DNA from: Brevibacterium sp. JSBI002 | GTDB lineage: Bacteria; Actinomycetota; Actinomycetes; Actinomycetales; Brevibacteriaceae | Assembly (NCBI RefSeq): GCF_026013965.1 | Contig: NZ_CP110341.1 | Location: 2,604,001-2,668,000 of the forward strand | Direction: 5' to 3' | DNA: 64,000 bases | Part shown: one piece after another, positions 47,231 through 55,340 of the stretch | Position numbering within the stretch: position 1 is the first letter of the stretch | Layout of the letters: each line of letters starts with the position of its first letter | Made by a program: the position numbers and the translations under genes | The notes under the pieces: model-generated | The model's database searches: none | Seen by the model: the letters and a program-made list of their open reading frames with translations, nothing else | Told to the model about the DNA's origin: nothing

Positions 47231-48439
47231 ATGAAGATCGCTGTCATCGGAGCTGGAATCGGCGGACTCTCGGCGGCCGTGGGACTGCAGAGGACCGGAG
47301 CCGAGGTCACTGTGTTCGAACGTGCCCCCGAAGTAAGGGCCGGTGGCTCGGCACTGTCGATCTTCGCCAACGGTCTTGCCGCGATGGAGACGCTCGGCCT
47401 GCGTGAGGCCTTCGACGCCGTGACCGACTCCAGTGTCGAAGGCTTCGCCGCAGGTCAGCGTCTTGCCGACGGCCGCTGGATCGCTCAGGTGCCCAATGAT
47501 TCCGTCGGTGCCCTGCGCATCGTCGACCGGGCCGACCTCCACCGCATCCTCCTCGATGCTTTGGCTCCCGGGACAGTGCGCACCGGCACCGTGGCCACGG
47601 CGACCGGCACCGACGGGACGCTGACCATCAGGGCCGGGTCCGCCGACGATTCGAACACGATGGAATCGAACGCAGAGCGTTTCGACCTCATCATCGGCGC
47701 CGACGGCCTGCACAGCCGGGTCCTCACCGTCGTCGACGGTGAACCGGTGGCGCCGCGGTACTCCGGGTATTCCGCGTGGCGGGGCATCACCTCGGTGCCG
47801 GTGGATCTGTCCGGCGAGGCCGGGGAGTCGGTCGGGCACGGACGCCGCTTCGGCATCGCTCCTCTGGCCGACGGCCGCGTCTACTGGTTCGCTGTGGCGA
47901 ATATGCCGCAGAACGCGGTCTTCGCCAATGAGAAGGCGACGATCGAGCAGATGTTCACGGGCTGGCACTCCCCCATCGCCGAGCTCATCGCCGCCACCCC
48001 CGCCGAGGAGGTTCGCCGCACCGCGATCTCCGACCTCTCCCGCCGGTTGCGTCATTATCACCGCGACCGAGTCGTCCTCCTCGGGGATGCCGCGCATGCG
48101 ATGACGCCGAACCTCGGCCAAGGCGGAGGTCAGGCCCTCGAAGACGCGGCGACGCTCACCGTCCTGCTCGCCCCGCTGATCGGGAAGTCTCCGGGGCCCG
48201 AGGCGGGCCGGAGCGCCTCAGTACCGCCAGACCTCGCTGCGGCACTCGGCCGCTATGACTCGCTGCGCCGCCCGCGGACGCAGTCGATCGCCCAGAAGTC
48301 TCGGCTGATGGGGCAGGTGTTCCAACTCGAATCGCCGCTGCTGGCGCGGATACGCAATGCCGTCTTCTCAGCGGTTCCATCGCGACTCATCGCCGCTCAG
48401 GCCGCGAGCGTCCAGAAATGGTCACCGCCGACGGTGTGA
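47231..48439 (+). CDS. FAD-dependent monooxygenase
   Basis: A 402-residue class A flavin monooxygenase (PHBH-like), which hydroxylates an aromatic or similar compound with NAD(P)H and oxygen. The FAD site is KIAVIGAGIGGLSAAVGLQR at the start, DLIIGADGLHSRV in the middle and VLLGDAAHAMTPNLGQGGGQ near the C-terminus. ATG 47231 is placed exactly before the Rossmann strand. It is a single gene between two copies of the same inverted repeat, which makes it look like a cassette. The substrate is unknown. Confidence 0.88.
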   Translation: MKIAVIGAGIGGLSAAVGLQRTGAEVTVFERAPEVRAGGSALSIFANGLAAMETLGLREAFDAVTDSSVEGFAAGQRLADGRWIAQVPNDSVGALRIVDRADLHRILLDALAPGTVRTGTVATATGTDGTLTIRAGSADDSNTMESNAERFDLIIGADGLHSRVLTVVDGEPVAPRYSGYSAWRGITSVPVDLSGEAGESVGHGRRFGIAPLADGRVYWFAVANMPQNAVFANEKATIEQMFTGWHSPIAELIAATPAEEVRRTAISDLSRRLRHYHRDRVVLLGDAAHAMTPNLGQGGGQALEDAATLTVLLAPLIGKSPGPEAGRSASVPPDLAAALGRYDSLRRPRTQSIAQKSRLMGQVFQLESPLLARIRNAVFSAVPSRLIAAQAASVQKWSPPTV

Positions 48440-48525
48440 TGCTGCCTGGTTCCGACTGCGCTGCGAGCTCACCGACGCTGACTGCGCGGCGGGCCCGATG
48501 CTGTTGGTCGCACCTCTGTGACGCG

Positions 48526-48592
48526 AGTTAAGTGTGCGCACATTGCCCATCAGACGCCGGTTTTTTGGCAATCTGCCCACACTTAACTCGTG
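48526..48592. repeat. Inverted-repeat element, copy 2
   Basis: Arms of 24 bases (48526-48549 and 48569-48592), starting CGAGTTAAGTGTGCGC, pair with two mismatches around a 19-base loop. The GTTAAGTGTGCGCA...ACTTAAC core is shared with copy 1 at 47111; the loops differ apart from short matches. Confidence 0.75.
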
Positions 48593-48629
48593 CAGACCGA
48601 CGCCCAGCGGATCGAAGTCGAAAGAACTT

Positions 48630-48709
48630 AGGTCGCTATCGGATACTCTGTGCAGAATTCAGGTCGCATTCGGATACTTTTCTCGCTCGAAAGTATCCGA
48701 TTGCGACCT
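48630..48709. repeat. Second repeat family: AGGTCGC..CGGATAC
   Basis: Three copies of a ~18-base unit (consensus AGGTCGCNWTCGGATACT): one direct at 48630-48647, then two inverted as arms of a 20-bp stem at 48661-48680 and 48690-48709 with one mismatch and a 9-base loop. It lies just after the copy 2 element, in a gap with no gene. A site for a regulator, a hairpin RNA or a fragment of a mobile element are all possible. Confidence 0.65.
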
Positions 48710-48766
48710 ATAGCCGGGCGAGTGACCGTCTCGACCACTCAGGACCCTCAGTCAGCGCCCGCCTGC

Positions 48767-49207
48767 TCAATCAGTCAAAGCGCGGTTGTAGGCGTCGACG
48801 ACGGCGGGCAGGAAGAAGCCCAAGAGCACGGCGATGGCAGTGACCAGGCAGGCCAGCCCCAGCCACAGGGAACCGCCGATGACGCTGAAGGCGAAGACGA
48901 TGACGAGCAGCTCGAAGGCGATCGCCGCCGGACGCGCCCACCGATGCAGACGCCAGGCGCCCCGGGCCGCGGCGCCGACACCAGCAGCGAAGATGAGGAA
49001 CATGACGGCCAGACCGATCAGCGAAGTCGCCAAGGGTCCGGCGGTGACCGCGGTGATGACGAATGAGACCGCCGCACCGACCAGGGCCAGCGCCTGGATG
49101 CCGAGGACGCTCACGGGCAGCAGCATCGCCCGTGGGGTCGGAACGCCGTGCCCCTCAGGCTCCGGTGAGGCACCGGACTCTGCGGCCCGGTCATTGCGTG
49201 AGCTCAA
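48767..49207 (-). CDS. Small four-helix membrane protein
   Basis: A 146-residue protein with a polar N-terminus and four transmembrane helices (for example VLGIQALALVGAAVSFVI, GLAVMFLIFAAGVGAAARG, AFELLVIVFAFSVIGGSLWL). I do not recognise a family. It overlaps the stop of the adenosine deaminase gene (ATGA), so it is translated with it and may belong to the same nucleoside-salvage unit. Confidence 0.75.
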   Translation of the reverse strand: MSSRNDRAAESGASPEPEGHGVPTPRAMLLPVSVLGIQALALVGAAVSFVITAVTAGPLATSLIGLAVMFLIFAAGVGAAARGAWRLHRWARPAAIAFELLVIVFAFSVIGGSLWLGLACLVTAIAVLLGFFLPAVVDAYNRALTD

Positions 49208-50307
49208 ATGGTCACCCGGGCGAATCCGGGGATGAGGATCTCGTCGAGCATGCGCTCACGCACATCCAGCGGCAGGAAGGCAGCGGTGATGGCATTGACC
49301 GTCGCCCATTCGAGGTCGGTCTGGTTCCAACCGGCATCATCGACGAGCAGACGCATCTCACGCGACACCGAAGTGCCGGACATGAGCCGGTTGTCCGGGT
49401 TGATGGTGACCGCGAAGCCGAGGTCTTTCAGTCCCGTGATCGGGTGGCTGGCGATGGTGCCGCCGATGTCGGTCTGCAGGTTGGAGCTCGGGCACAGCTC
49501 GAGCGGGATCTGCTGGTCGAGGACCCAGGCGGCGAGGCTGCCGAGCTGACCCTGACCGTCGACGATGTCCATGTCCTCGACGATGCGCGCACCGTGGCCC
49601 AGACGCTGGGCGTGGCAGATCGTGACCGCCTCGTGGATTGATTCCTTGCCGGCGGCCTCACCGGCATGGATCGTCACCGGCACATATGCCTGGTGCAGGG
49701 CGTTGAAGGCGGAGAGGTGCGCAGACGGCGGGAAGCCGTTCTCGGGCCCGGCGATGTCGAAGCCGACGACACCGGAATCCGCGCCCTTCTCACGATGGCG
49801 GATGGCCAGTTCGGCGATCGCCAGCGAGTTGTCGGCCTGACGCATGGCCGTGATGAGCTGTCCGACGCGGATGTACTTGCCCTCGGCCGCGGCCTCGGAG
49901 ACACCGGCTTCCAGACCGTCCTGGACGGCTTCGACGACGGCGTCGAGTTCGAGTCCGCCTTCGAGGTGCTGTTCGGGAGCCCACCTGGCCTCGGCATAGA
50001 AGACTCCGTCGGCCACCTGGTCGAGGACCCATTCCTTGGCCACGCGGCGCAGGTTGTCCTCGCTCTGCATGACCGCCACGGTGTGCGAGAACGTCTCGAG
50101 GTAGCGGACCAGGTCACCGGAGTTCGCGGACTCGGAGAACCACCGGCGCAGCGATTCGGCATCGGAGGCGGGCAGGGTGTGACCGATCGAGTCGGCCAGT
50201 TCGAGCATCGTCGACGGGCGCAGACCGCCGTCGAGGTGATCGTGGAGGGAGACTTTGGGCAGCTGCAGGATGGGGTCGTCCGATGCGACGCCGGCGGGTA
50301 CATTCAT
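49204..50307 (-). CDS. add: Adenosine deaminase
   Basis: A 367-residue zinc deaminase that converts adenosine to inosine in the cytoplasm. All signature motifs are present: SLHDHLDGGLRPS (metal His pair), VTIHAGEAAGKESI (catalytic His and Glu region), RLGHGARI, CPSSNLQT and VTINPDNRLMSG. Two starts are possible, GTG 50310 and ATG 50307; the ATG is used. It precedes a BMP-type nucleoside-binding lipoprotein gene on the same strand, which suggests purine nucleoside uptake and salvage together. Confidence 0.95.
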   Translation of the reverse strand: MNVPAGVASDDPILQLPKVSLHDHLDGGLRPSTMLELADSIGHTLPASDAESLRRWFSESANSGDLVRYLETFSHTVAVMQSEDNLRRVAKEWVLDQVADGVFYAEARWAPEQHLEGGLELDAVVEAVQDGLEAGVSEAAAEGKYIRVGQLITAMRQADNSLAIAELAIRHREKGADSGVVGFDIAGPENGFPPSAHLSAFNALHQAYVPVTIHAGEAAGKESIHEAVTICHAQRLGHGARIVEDMDIVDGQGQLGSLAAWVLDQQIPLELCPSSNLQTDIGGTIASHPITGLKDLGFAVTINPDNRLMSGTSVSREMRLLVDDAGWNQTDLEWATVNAITAAFLPLDVRERMLDEILIPGFARVTI

Positions 50308-50342
50308 CACCGTCTCAGTTTATCCGATGCGGCGCACGCCCC

Positions 50343-51503
50343 TCATCCTTTCGCCGGGTCGATCTCCCCGCTCTTGATCCGCTCGCGCAGGTCCGTGATC
50401 CCGCGTCCGGCGTCGGAGACACGGGAGAGGAAACCGTCCTCGGCGACGATGCGCACTCCCCCGTTGTCGAGGGTGCCCCAATAGTGGCGGTCGGCGACGC
50501 GGAAGCCGCCGATCTCCTCGGGCTCCGTCTTCGGGGCGGGGGCCACCTCGTCGGGGTTCTTGCTCTGCGGCCAGTCGGGGAACATCGTGCGCAGTCCGCG
50601 GCGCACGTTCGGCTCCACGGTGGCCACGATCGCCTTGGAGAATCCGCCCGCCGTGCCGTACCAGACGATCTTCGGCCGCGGCGCCTTCTCGTCCTCGTCG
50701 ACTTCGGTGACGGTGTTCATCTTCATCCGCTTCTCATCGGCTGCGGTGATCACGCCCGTCGCGGCCGCCGAACCGAAGGGGACGAGCACGTCGACATCGG
50801 CGTCGAAGGACTGTTCGAAGTAGTCCTTCCCTGCATCGCGGGTATCGTCGATCGCCCGAGGCACACCGTTCGCCGAGGCGGCCCCGCCCGAGGAGGGACG
50901 GTAGGACTCCGCCTTCGGCAGGTCCTCGTCCTTCTCCTTGTTGTACAGATCGACGCCGGCGTCGAAGGCACGCAGGAGGCGCTCCGACTGTGGGAAGCCG
51001 CGGGCGACGACGACGCCGACCTTCCCCGTCTCCGAGGCGGTGGCCGCGGTGTACCCGGCGATGAACGCCGGAGGGACCAGGTCGAAATCCATGCTCAGCA
51101 CGTTCTTCGGCAGATCGTCGGTACCGCTGGAGACCCCGAGGAACAGATCATCGGGGTGAGCCGCCGCGAAGGTGCTCAGTTCGTCCGCTCCCCCGGGGCC
51201 GATGACCGCGGTCAGTGCACAGTCCTGACCGTGCATGCGATCCAATGCAGCCGAGGTGGCCGACCCACCCGAGACACGTTGACTCGAGGTACCCGAGAAG
51301 ACCCCGGCCCCGCGGGCCAGCTCCGTTTCCTCGAGAGTGAGGGCACCGGCCGAGTGATCGTCGAAGCCGGCCGGAGCTGAGACGAGGCAACCGAGCCGTT
51401 CCTCTTCGACGGCTTCAGGAGTCGTGACGGAGCACCCGGTCAGCACCAGGGAACCTACCGCGGCGATGGCGGCGATGGAGGGGCTGCGGGTGCGGAGACT
51501 CAT
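50343..51503 (-). CDS. BMP-family substrate-binding lipoprotein
   Basis: A 386-residue extracytoplasmic lipoprotein of the basic membrane protein (BMP) family, which includes nucleoside-binding receptors such as PnrA. The signal peptide ends in the lipobox VLTGCS; the first conserved block is TAVIGPGGADELSTFAAAHP and a later one is VDVLVPFGSAAATGVI. ATG 51503 is used. ABC permease and ATPase genes are not here, so the rest of the transporter is elsewhere or this is a sensor. The adenosine deaminase neighbour supports nucleoside binding. Confidence 0.82.
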   Translation of the reverse strand: MSLRTRSPSIAAIAAVGSLVLTGCSVTTPEAVEEERLGCLVSAPAGFDDHSAGALTLEETELARGAGVFSGTSSQRVSGGSATSAALDRMHGQDCALTAVIGPGGADELSTFAAAHPDDLFLGVSSGTDDLPKNVLSMDFDLVPPAFIAGYTAATASETGKVGVVVARGFPQSERLLRAFDAGVDLYNKEKDEDLPKAESYRPSSGGAASANGVPRAIDDTRDAGKDYFEQSFDADVDVLVPFGSAAATGVITAADEKRMKMNTVTEVDEDEKAPRPKIVWYGTAGGFSKAIVATVEPNVRRGLRTMFPDWPQSKNPDEVAPAPKTEPEEIGGFRVADRHYWGTLDNGGVRIVAEDGFLSRVSDAGRGITDLRERIKSGEIDPAKG

Positions 51504-51619
51504 GACATCAAGATTATCGGCCCGGCATCCCAGCCGGGTAATCAACGTGGCCGAGCCCGGCCGCAGTCAACAGTCGATCAGCTGTCACAGCCAGGCTGCC
51601 ACCGACAGCTGCCGAGTCG

Positions 51620-52840
51620 TCACCAGCCGCGGTCGAGGACCTTGAGAGCGGTGGCGGTGAATACGCGGGCGGCGATCTCCACAGCGCGTTCGTCGATGAG
51701 CAGATCACCCTGGTGGATGTCGTAGGTGATTCCGCCGGGCGTGCGCGTGCCCAGCCGGATGAGTGCTCCCGGGCAGTGTGTGAGATACCAGGCGAAGTCC
51801 TCCCCGCCCATGGACTGCGGGGTCAGCTGCACGGAGTTCTCGCCGAGCTCACCGCGGACCGCGGATTCGATGAGGGTGACCTGGTCTTCGGTGTTGACCA
51901 CGGGAGGAACACCGCGGCGGTGTTCGAGGTCGACCTCGACTCCGTACGGTCCGGCGATGCGGTCGACGAGCTCGGGCAGCACCTCGGCGACCTGGTTCCA
52001 GCCGTCCACGTCGAGGCAGCGCAGGGTTCCGCGCAGAATCCCCTCGCTGGGGACGACGTTCGCGGCGTGACCGGCGCTGATCTCGCCCCACACCAGGGAG
52101 ATCGCGTGCCGCGGATCGATCAGCCGGCCCAGGGTCGAGGGCAGGTCGGTGGCGAGCTTGCCGAGCGCATAGACGAGGTCTTCGGTCAGATGGGGACGGG
52201 AGGTGTGCCCGCCGTGACCGGAGAGACGGATGATGACCGTGTCGCCGGCAGCGGTGATGGCGCCGATGCGCGAACCGACCTTGCCGATGTCGACGTTCGG
52301 GTCACAGTGAACGGCATAGACTTCGGGCACATCGTCGAGGACGCCCTGGGAGATCACGCGCAGCGCACCGCCCGGGGTGACTTCCTCACCGGGCTGAAAG
52401 ATCAGTCGCACGCGACCGCCGAGGCCGCCGGGCCTTGATTCATGGATCTTCTGCAGGGCGATGCCGGCGCCGATGAGCGAGGTCAGGTGGACGTCGTGGC
52501 CGCAGGCATGGGCGACGCCGGGAACGGTGGAACGGAATTCCTCATCGATGAGGTCATCGACCGGCAGGGCGTCGATATCGGCTCGCAGTCCCACGGCCAC
52601 CGGCCCCTCGCCGACCTCGCAGACGACCCCGGTGCCGTCGAGACGCTGGGGCCTGAGACCTGCGGCCTCGAGACGGGCGACGATCTTGTCGGTGGTCTCG
52701 AACTCCTGGAAGGACAGTTCCGGATGGGCATGGATGTCGCGGCGGAAATCGATGAGTTCTGCACCGATCTCAGCGATTGTCGAGCTGATCACGTCGGGTC
52801 CTTCAGGGCGGGGAGGTCGGGGATGGGCGATGTCGAACAT
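51620..52840 (-). CDS. M20-family metallopeptidase (amidohydrolase)
   Basis: A 406-residue M20 aminoacylase/carboxypeptidase, like N-acyl-amino acid amidohydrolases and hippurate hydrolase, with two metals. Motifs are DIHAHPELSFQEFETT, ADIDALPVD, GVAHACGHDVHLTSLIGAG (metal His/Asp), FQPGEEVTPGGA (catalytic Glu pair) and the dimer domain in the middle. TTG 52849 is an alternative start; the ATG is used. Substrates of this family are N-acyl or peptide amino acids. It is monocistronic, reading away from manC on the same strand. Confidence 0.9.
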   Translation of the reverse strand: MFDIAHPRPPRPEGPDVISSTIAEIGAELIDFRRDIHAHPELSFQEFETTDKIVARLEAAGLRPQRLDGTGVVCEVGEGPVAVGLRADIDALPVDDLIDEEFRSTVPGVAHACGHDVHLTSLIGAGIALQKIHESRPGGLGGRVRLIFQPGEEVTPGGALRVISQGVLDDVPEVYAVHCDPNVDIGKVGSRIGAITAAGDTVIIRLSGHGGHTSRPHLTEDLVYALGKLATDLPSTLGRLIDPRHAISLVWGEISAGHAANVVPSEGILRGTLRCLDVDGWNQVAEVLPELVDRIAGPYGVEVDLEHRRGVPPVVNTEDQVTLIESAVRGELGENSVQLTPQSMGGEDFAWYLTHCPGALIRLGTRTPGGITYDIHQGDLLIDERAVEIAARVFTATALKVLDRGW

Positions 52841-53047
52841 TTCAAGCAATGCTAAGCACTCGATGTCATAAATGTGCCCATTGCGACCAATTTCGACATA
52901 CTTCGCGTCCTGATCCCCGCCCCCGCCGAGGCGGCCTCCCCCTTCAGGTCAGCCCGCTCCTGCCGTGCCCGGCCGGGTTCAGATGCGCCGACTCGCCGTG
53001 CCCGGCCAGGTCCGGATCCGCCCTCTCCCAGAGGTGGGCGGCCGGGA

Positions 53048-54157
53048 TCAGAGCAGTTCGTCGAGTCCGCGCTCACCGGCGACGGACACGGCCTTCTTCA
53101 CATCCTGGGCGTGAGAGCGGGAGGTGATGAGGAGGACGTCGTCGGTGTCGACGACGACGAGGTCTTCGAGTCCGACGATCGCGACCGTCCTCGGCCCTTC
53201 GGAGAACACGACTCCCGAGGCATCGACTTCGAGCAGGTCGGTGTTCCCGCCGATCGAGATCACTCCGCGCGGCTCCCCGGGAACCGGCTGCCGCAGTCGG
53301 GCCACCGAGTCGAAGTCGCCGACGTCGTCCCAGCCGAAGTCACCGGGGATGACGATGACACGACCGGCCGCAGCCGCGGGCTCAGCCACCACATAGTCGA
53401 TGGCTCGCTTCTCCAGTCCGGGCCACACGGCGCGCAGCACCTCGTCGTGGTCGGGGGTGTCCCAGGCCTCGGCGATCCGGGCCAGCCCCGAATAGAGGGG
53501 CGGATCCTCCTCGGCGAGGATGTCGAGCAGAGAGGAGGCCTTGGCGATGAACATGCCCGCGTTCCAGCGGTAGCGCCCGGAGTTCACATACTGACGGGCG
53601 GTGCTCGCCTCCGGCTTCTCCGCGAATGCCAGCGCCCGCCTGGCCGTCGGTGCTCCCTCGAGACCGAGCAGGTCACCGGTCTCGATATAGCCGTAGGCGG
53701 TGGCGGGATTGCGGGGCATGATGCCGATGGTGACGATGTCGCCGGTCTCCGCGGCAGCCACGGCCTGGTCGATGACGAGGCGGAACTCGTCGACGTTCGT
53801 GATCGAATGGTCGGCGGAGAACGAGCCGACGATGGCGTCGGGATCCTCGCGGGCGATGATCATGGCCGCCAGTCCGATGGCGGCGGCGGAGTCCTTCGGG
53901 GAGGGTTCGGCGATGATCTGGGCGCGGGCGATATGCGGCAGCTGTTCGGCGACCTGATCGAAGTGGCTCTCACCGGTGACGACCCAGACCCTGTCTTCGC
54001 CGACGATCGGCGCGACCCGGTCCCAGGTGGCCTGGATGAGGCTGCGACCGAGGCCGAGGACATCGTGGAGGAACTTCGGCGTCGCCCGGCGAGACAGCGG
54101 CCACAGGCGCGTTCCGGATCCGCCGGCGGGGATGATGGCGTGGAAGTGCGTGTTCAC
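53048..54157 (-). CDS. manC: Mannose-1-phosphate guanylyltransferase
   Basis: A 369-residue nucleotidyltransferase that makes GDP-mannose, the donor for cell-wall and lipid mannosylation. The N-terminal signature is FHAIIPAGGSGTRLWPLSRRATPKF; LAFAEKPEAS, RYRWNAGMFIAK and GDFGWDDVGD are the sugar-binding and catalytic motifs. The GTG start has no clear ribosome-binding site. The length suits the single-domain enzyme (no phosphomannose isomerase domain). It is isolated; no other mannan genes are in the window. Confidence 0.92.
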   Translation of the reverse strand: MNTHFHAIIPAGGSGTRLWPLSRRATPKFLHDVLGLGRSLIQATWDRVAPIVGEDRVWVVTGESHFDQVAEQLPHIARAQIIAEPSPKDSAAAIGLAAMIIAREDPDAIVGSFSADHSITNVDEFRLVIDQAVAAAETGDIVTIGIMPRNPATAYGYIETGDLLGLEGAPTARRALAFAEKPEASTARQYVNSGRYRWNAGMFIAKASSLLDILAEEDPPLYSGLARIAEAWDTPDHDEVLRAVWPGLEKRAIDYVVAEPAAAAGRVIVIPGDFGWDDVGDFDSVARLRQPVPGEPRGVISIGGNTDLLEVDASGVVFSEGPRTVAIVGLEDLVVVDTDDVLLITSRSHAQDVKKAVSVAGERGLDELL

Positions 54158-54502
54158 GATTTCAGTGTCTCAGAGTTCGGGCACACCTTCCCCGAGGTTG
54201 TCCGCCGTGTCGGATGAGCCGATCCTCACGGCTCCGGTGGGGATCTCCCCACCTCACGGCCGCCTCGGCGATTGTCTGCCCGTGCTCCTGGGCCGTCCAG
54301 GTCAGGACGGGAGCGAGACAATTTAGAGCACACGACTGTGATGTAATTGAATTTTCGTGAGACGCGAAATCCCAGTTTTGAGGGAATTGCCAGGGTTGCG
54401 GTGTGATCCGGGACGCTCAGCCGTGTCTCGACTGGCACGGAAGCGGTCTTCGGCGTAGTTTCTAGACGTACACACCCGAATATTCAAGATGGAGGATGCT
54501 CC
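54158..54502. other. Promoter region of sdhCDAB
   Basis: A 345-base gap upstream of sdhC, divergent from manC. It includes a copy of the 12-base motif at 54260 and AT-rich patches near 54330-54380 and 54475-54490. I cannot pick out a clear -35/-10 pair; the sdh ribosome-binding site GGAGG is 7 bases before the GTG. Confidence 0.5.
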
Positions 54503-54880
54503 GTGGCCAAAGCGTCTACGGGCACTCTGTACCGAGGAAACGAAGGAATGTGGTCCTGGGTCGCGCATCGCGTCACAGGCGTCGGAATCTTCTTCTTCCT
54601 TCTGGTCCACGTGCTCGATACTGCACTCGTCCGCGTCTCGCCCGAGGCCTACAACGCAGTGATCGGAACCTATAAGACACCGGTCATGGCATTCGGTGAG
54701 ATCGCGCTCGTCGCCGCAATCGCATTCCATGCGTTCAACGGTCTGCGCGTCATTCTCGTCGATTTCTCGAAGAGTGGCCCGAAAAATCAGAAGAAGCTGT
54801 TCTGGGGAGTCATGGTTGTGTGGCTCATCATCATGATCGCCTTCATTCCCCGCCAGCTGATGCACACCTTCGGAGGCTGA
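54503..54880 (+). CDS. sdhC: Succinate dehydrogenase cytochrome b556 subunit
   Basis: A 125-residue membrane anchor of complex II with three helices. WSWVAHRVTGVGIFFFLLVH (helix I) holds the conserved Ser/Arg quinone-site residues and the heme His; IAFHAFNGLRVILVDF is the helix II region. The GTG start follows GGAGG. It is the first gene of sdhCDAB, and the next starts 1 base after its stop. Confidence 0.92.
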   Translation: MAKASTGTLYRGNEGMWSWVAHRVTGVGIFFFLLVHVLDTALVRVSPEAYNAVIGTYKTPVMAFGEIALVAAIAFHAFNGLRVILVDFSKSGPKNQKKLFWGVMVVWLIIMIAFIPRQLMHTFGG

Positions 54881-54881
54881 C

Positions 54882-55331
54882 ATGAGCACAACATCCATTC
54901 CGGCTCCGCGGACCGGCTACTCCCGGCACAAGTCGACGCGTTCGAAGTTCGAGATGTTCGCATGGCTGTTCATGCGCATCTCCGGCGTCGTGCTCGTCAT
55001 CCTCATCTTCGGCCACCTGTTCGTGAACCTGTGGGCCGGCGACGGCGTCCAGGCCATCGACTTCGGCTTCGTCGCAGGCAAGTGGGCCAGCCCGTTCTGG
55101 CAGATCTGGGATCTGCTCATGCTGTGGCTGGCGATGCTGCACGGCACCAACGGTCTGCGCACCATCATCATGGACTACTCCGAGAAGCCCGGCACACGCA
55201 TGTCCCTGCAGGTGATCCTCTACATCGCCTCGGCCATCGTCATCGTGCTCGGCACGCTCGTCATCTTCACGTTCGATCCCTGCCCGGCCGGAGCGGACCC
55301 CTCGGTCCTGGCTGAGTTCTGCAAGGCCTAA
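54882..55331 (+). CDS. sdhD: Succinate dehydrogenase membrane anchor subunit
   Basis: A 149-residue second anchor subunit with three helices. The family signature HGTNGLRTIIMDYSEK lies in the second helix region, and ISGVVLVILIFGHLFVNL is the first helix. With SdhC it binds heme and the quinone. GGAGG precedes the ATG inside the end of sdhC. Normal length. Confidence 0.9.
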   Translation: MSTTSIPAPRTGYSRHKSTRSKFEMFAWLFMRISGVVLVILIFGHLFVNLWAGDGVQAIDFGFVAGKWASPFWQIWDLLMLWLAMLHGTNGLRTIIMDYSEKPGTRMSLQVILYIASAIVIVLGTLVIFTFDPCPAGADPSVLAEFCKA

Positions 55332-55340
55332 AGGAGAAAC

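Noticed and set aside
48526..48709. CRISPR array near the monooxygenase gene
   Set aside because: The repeats are inverted hairpins of two different families in too few copies, with no regular spacers.
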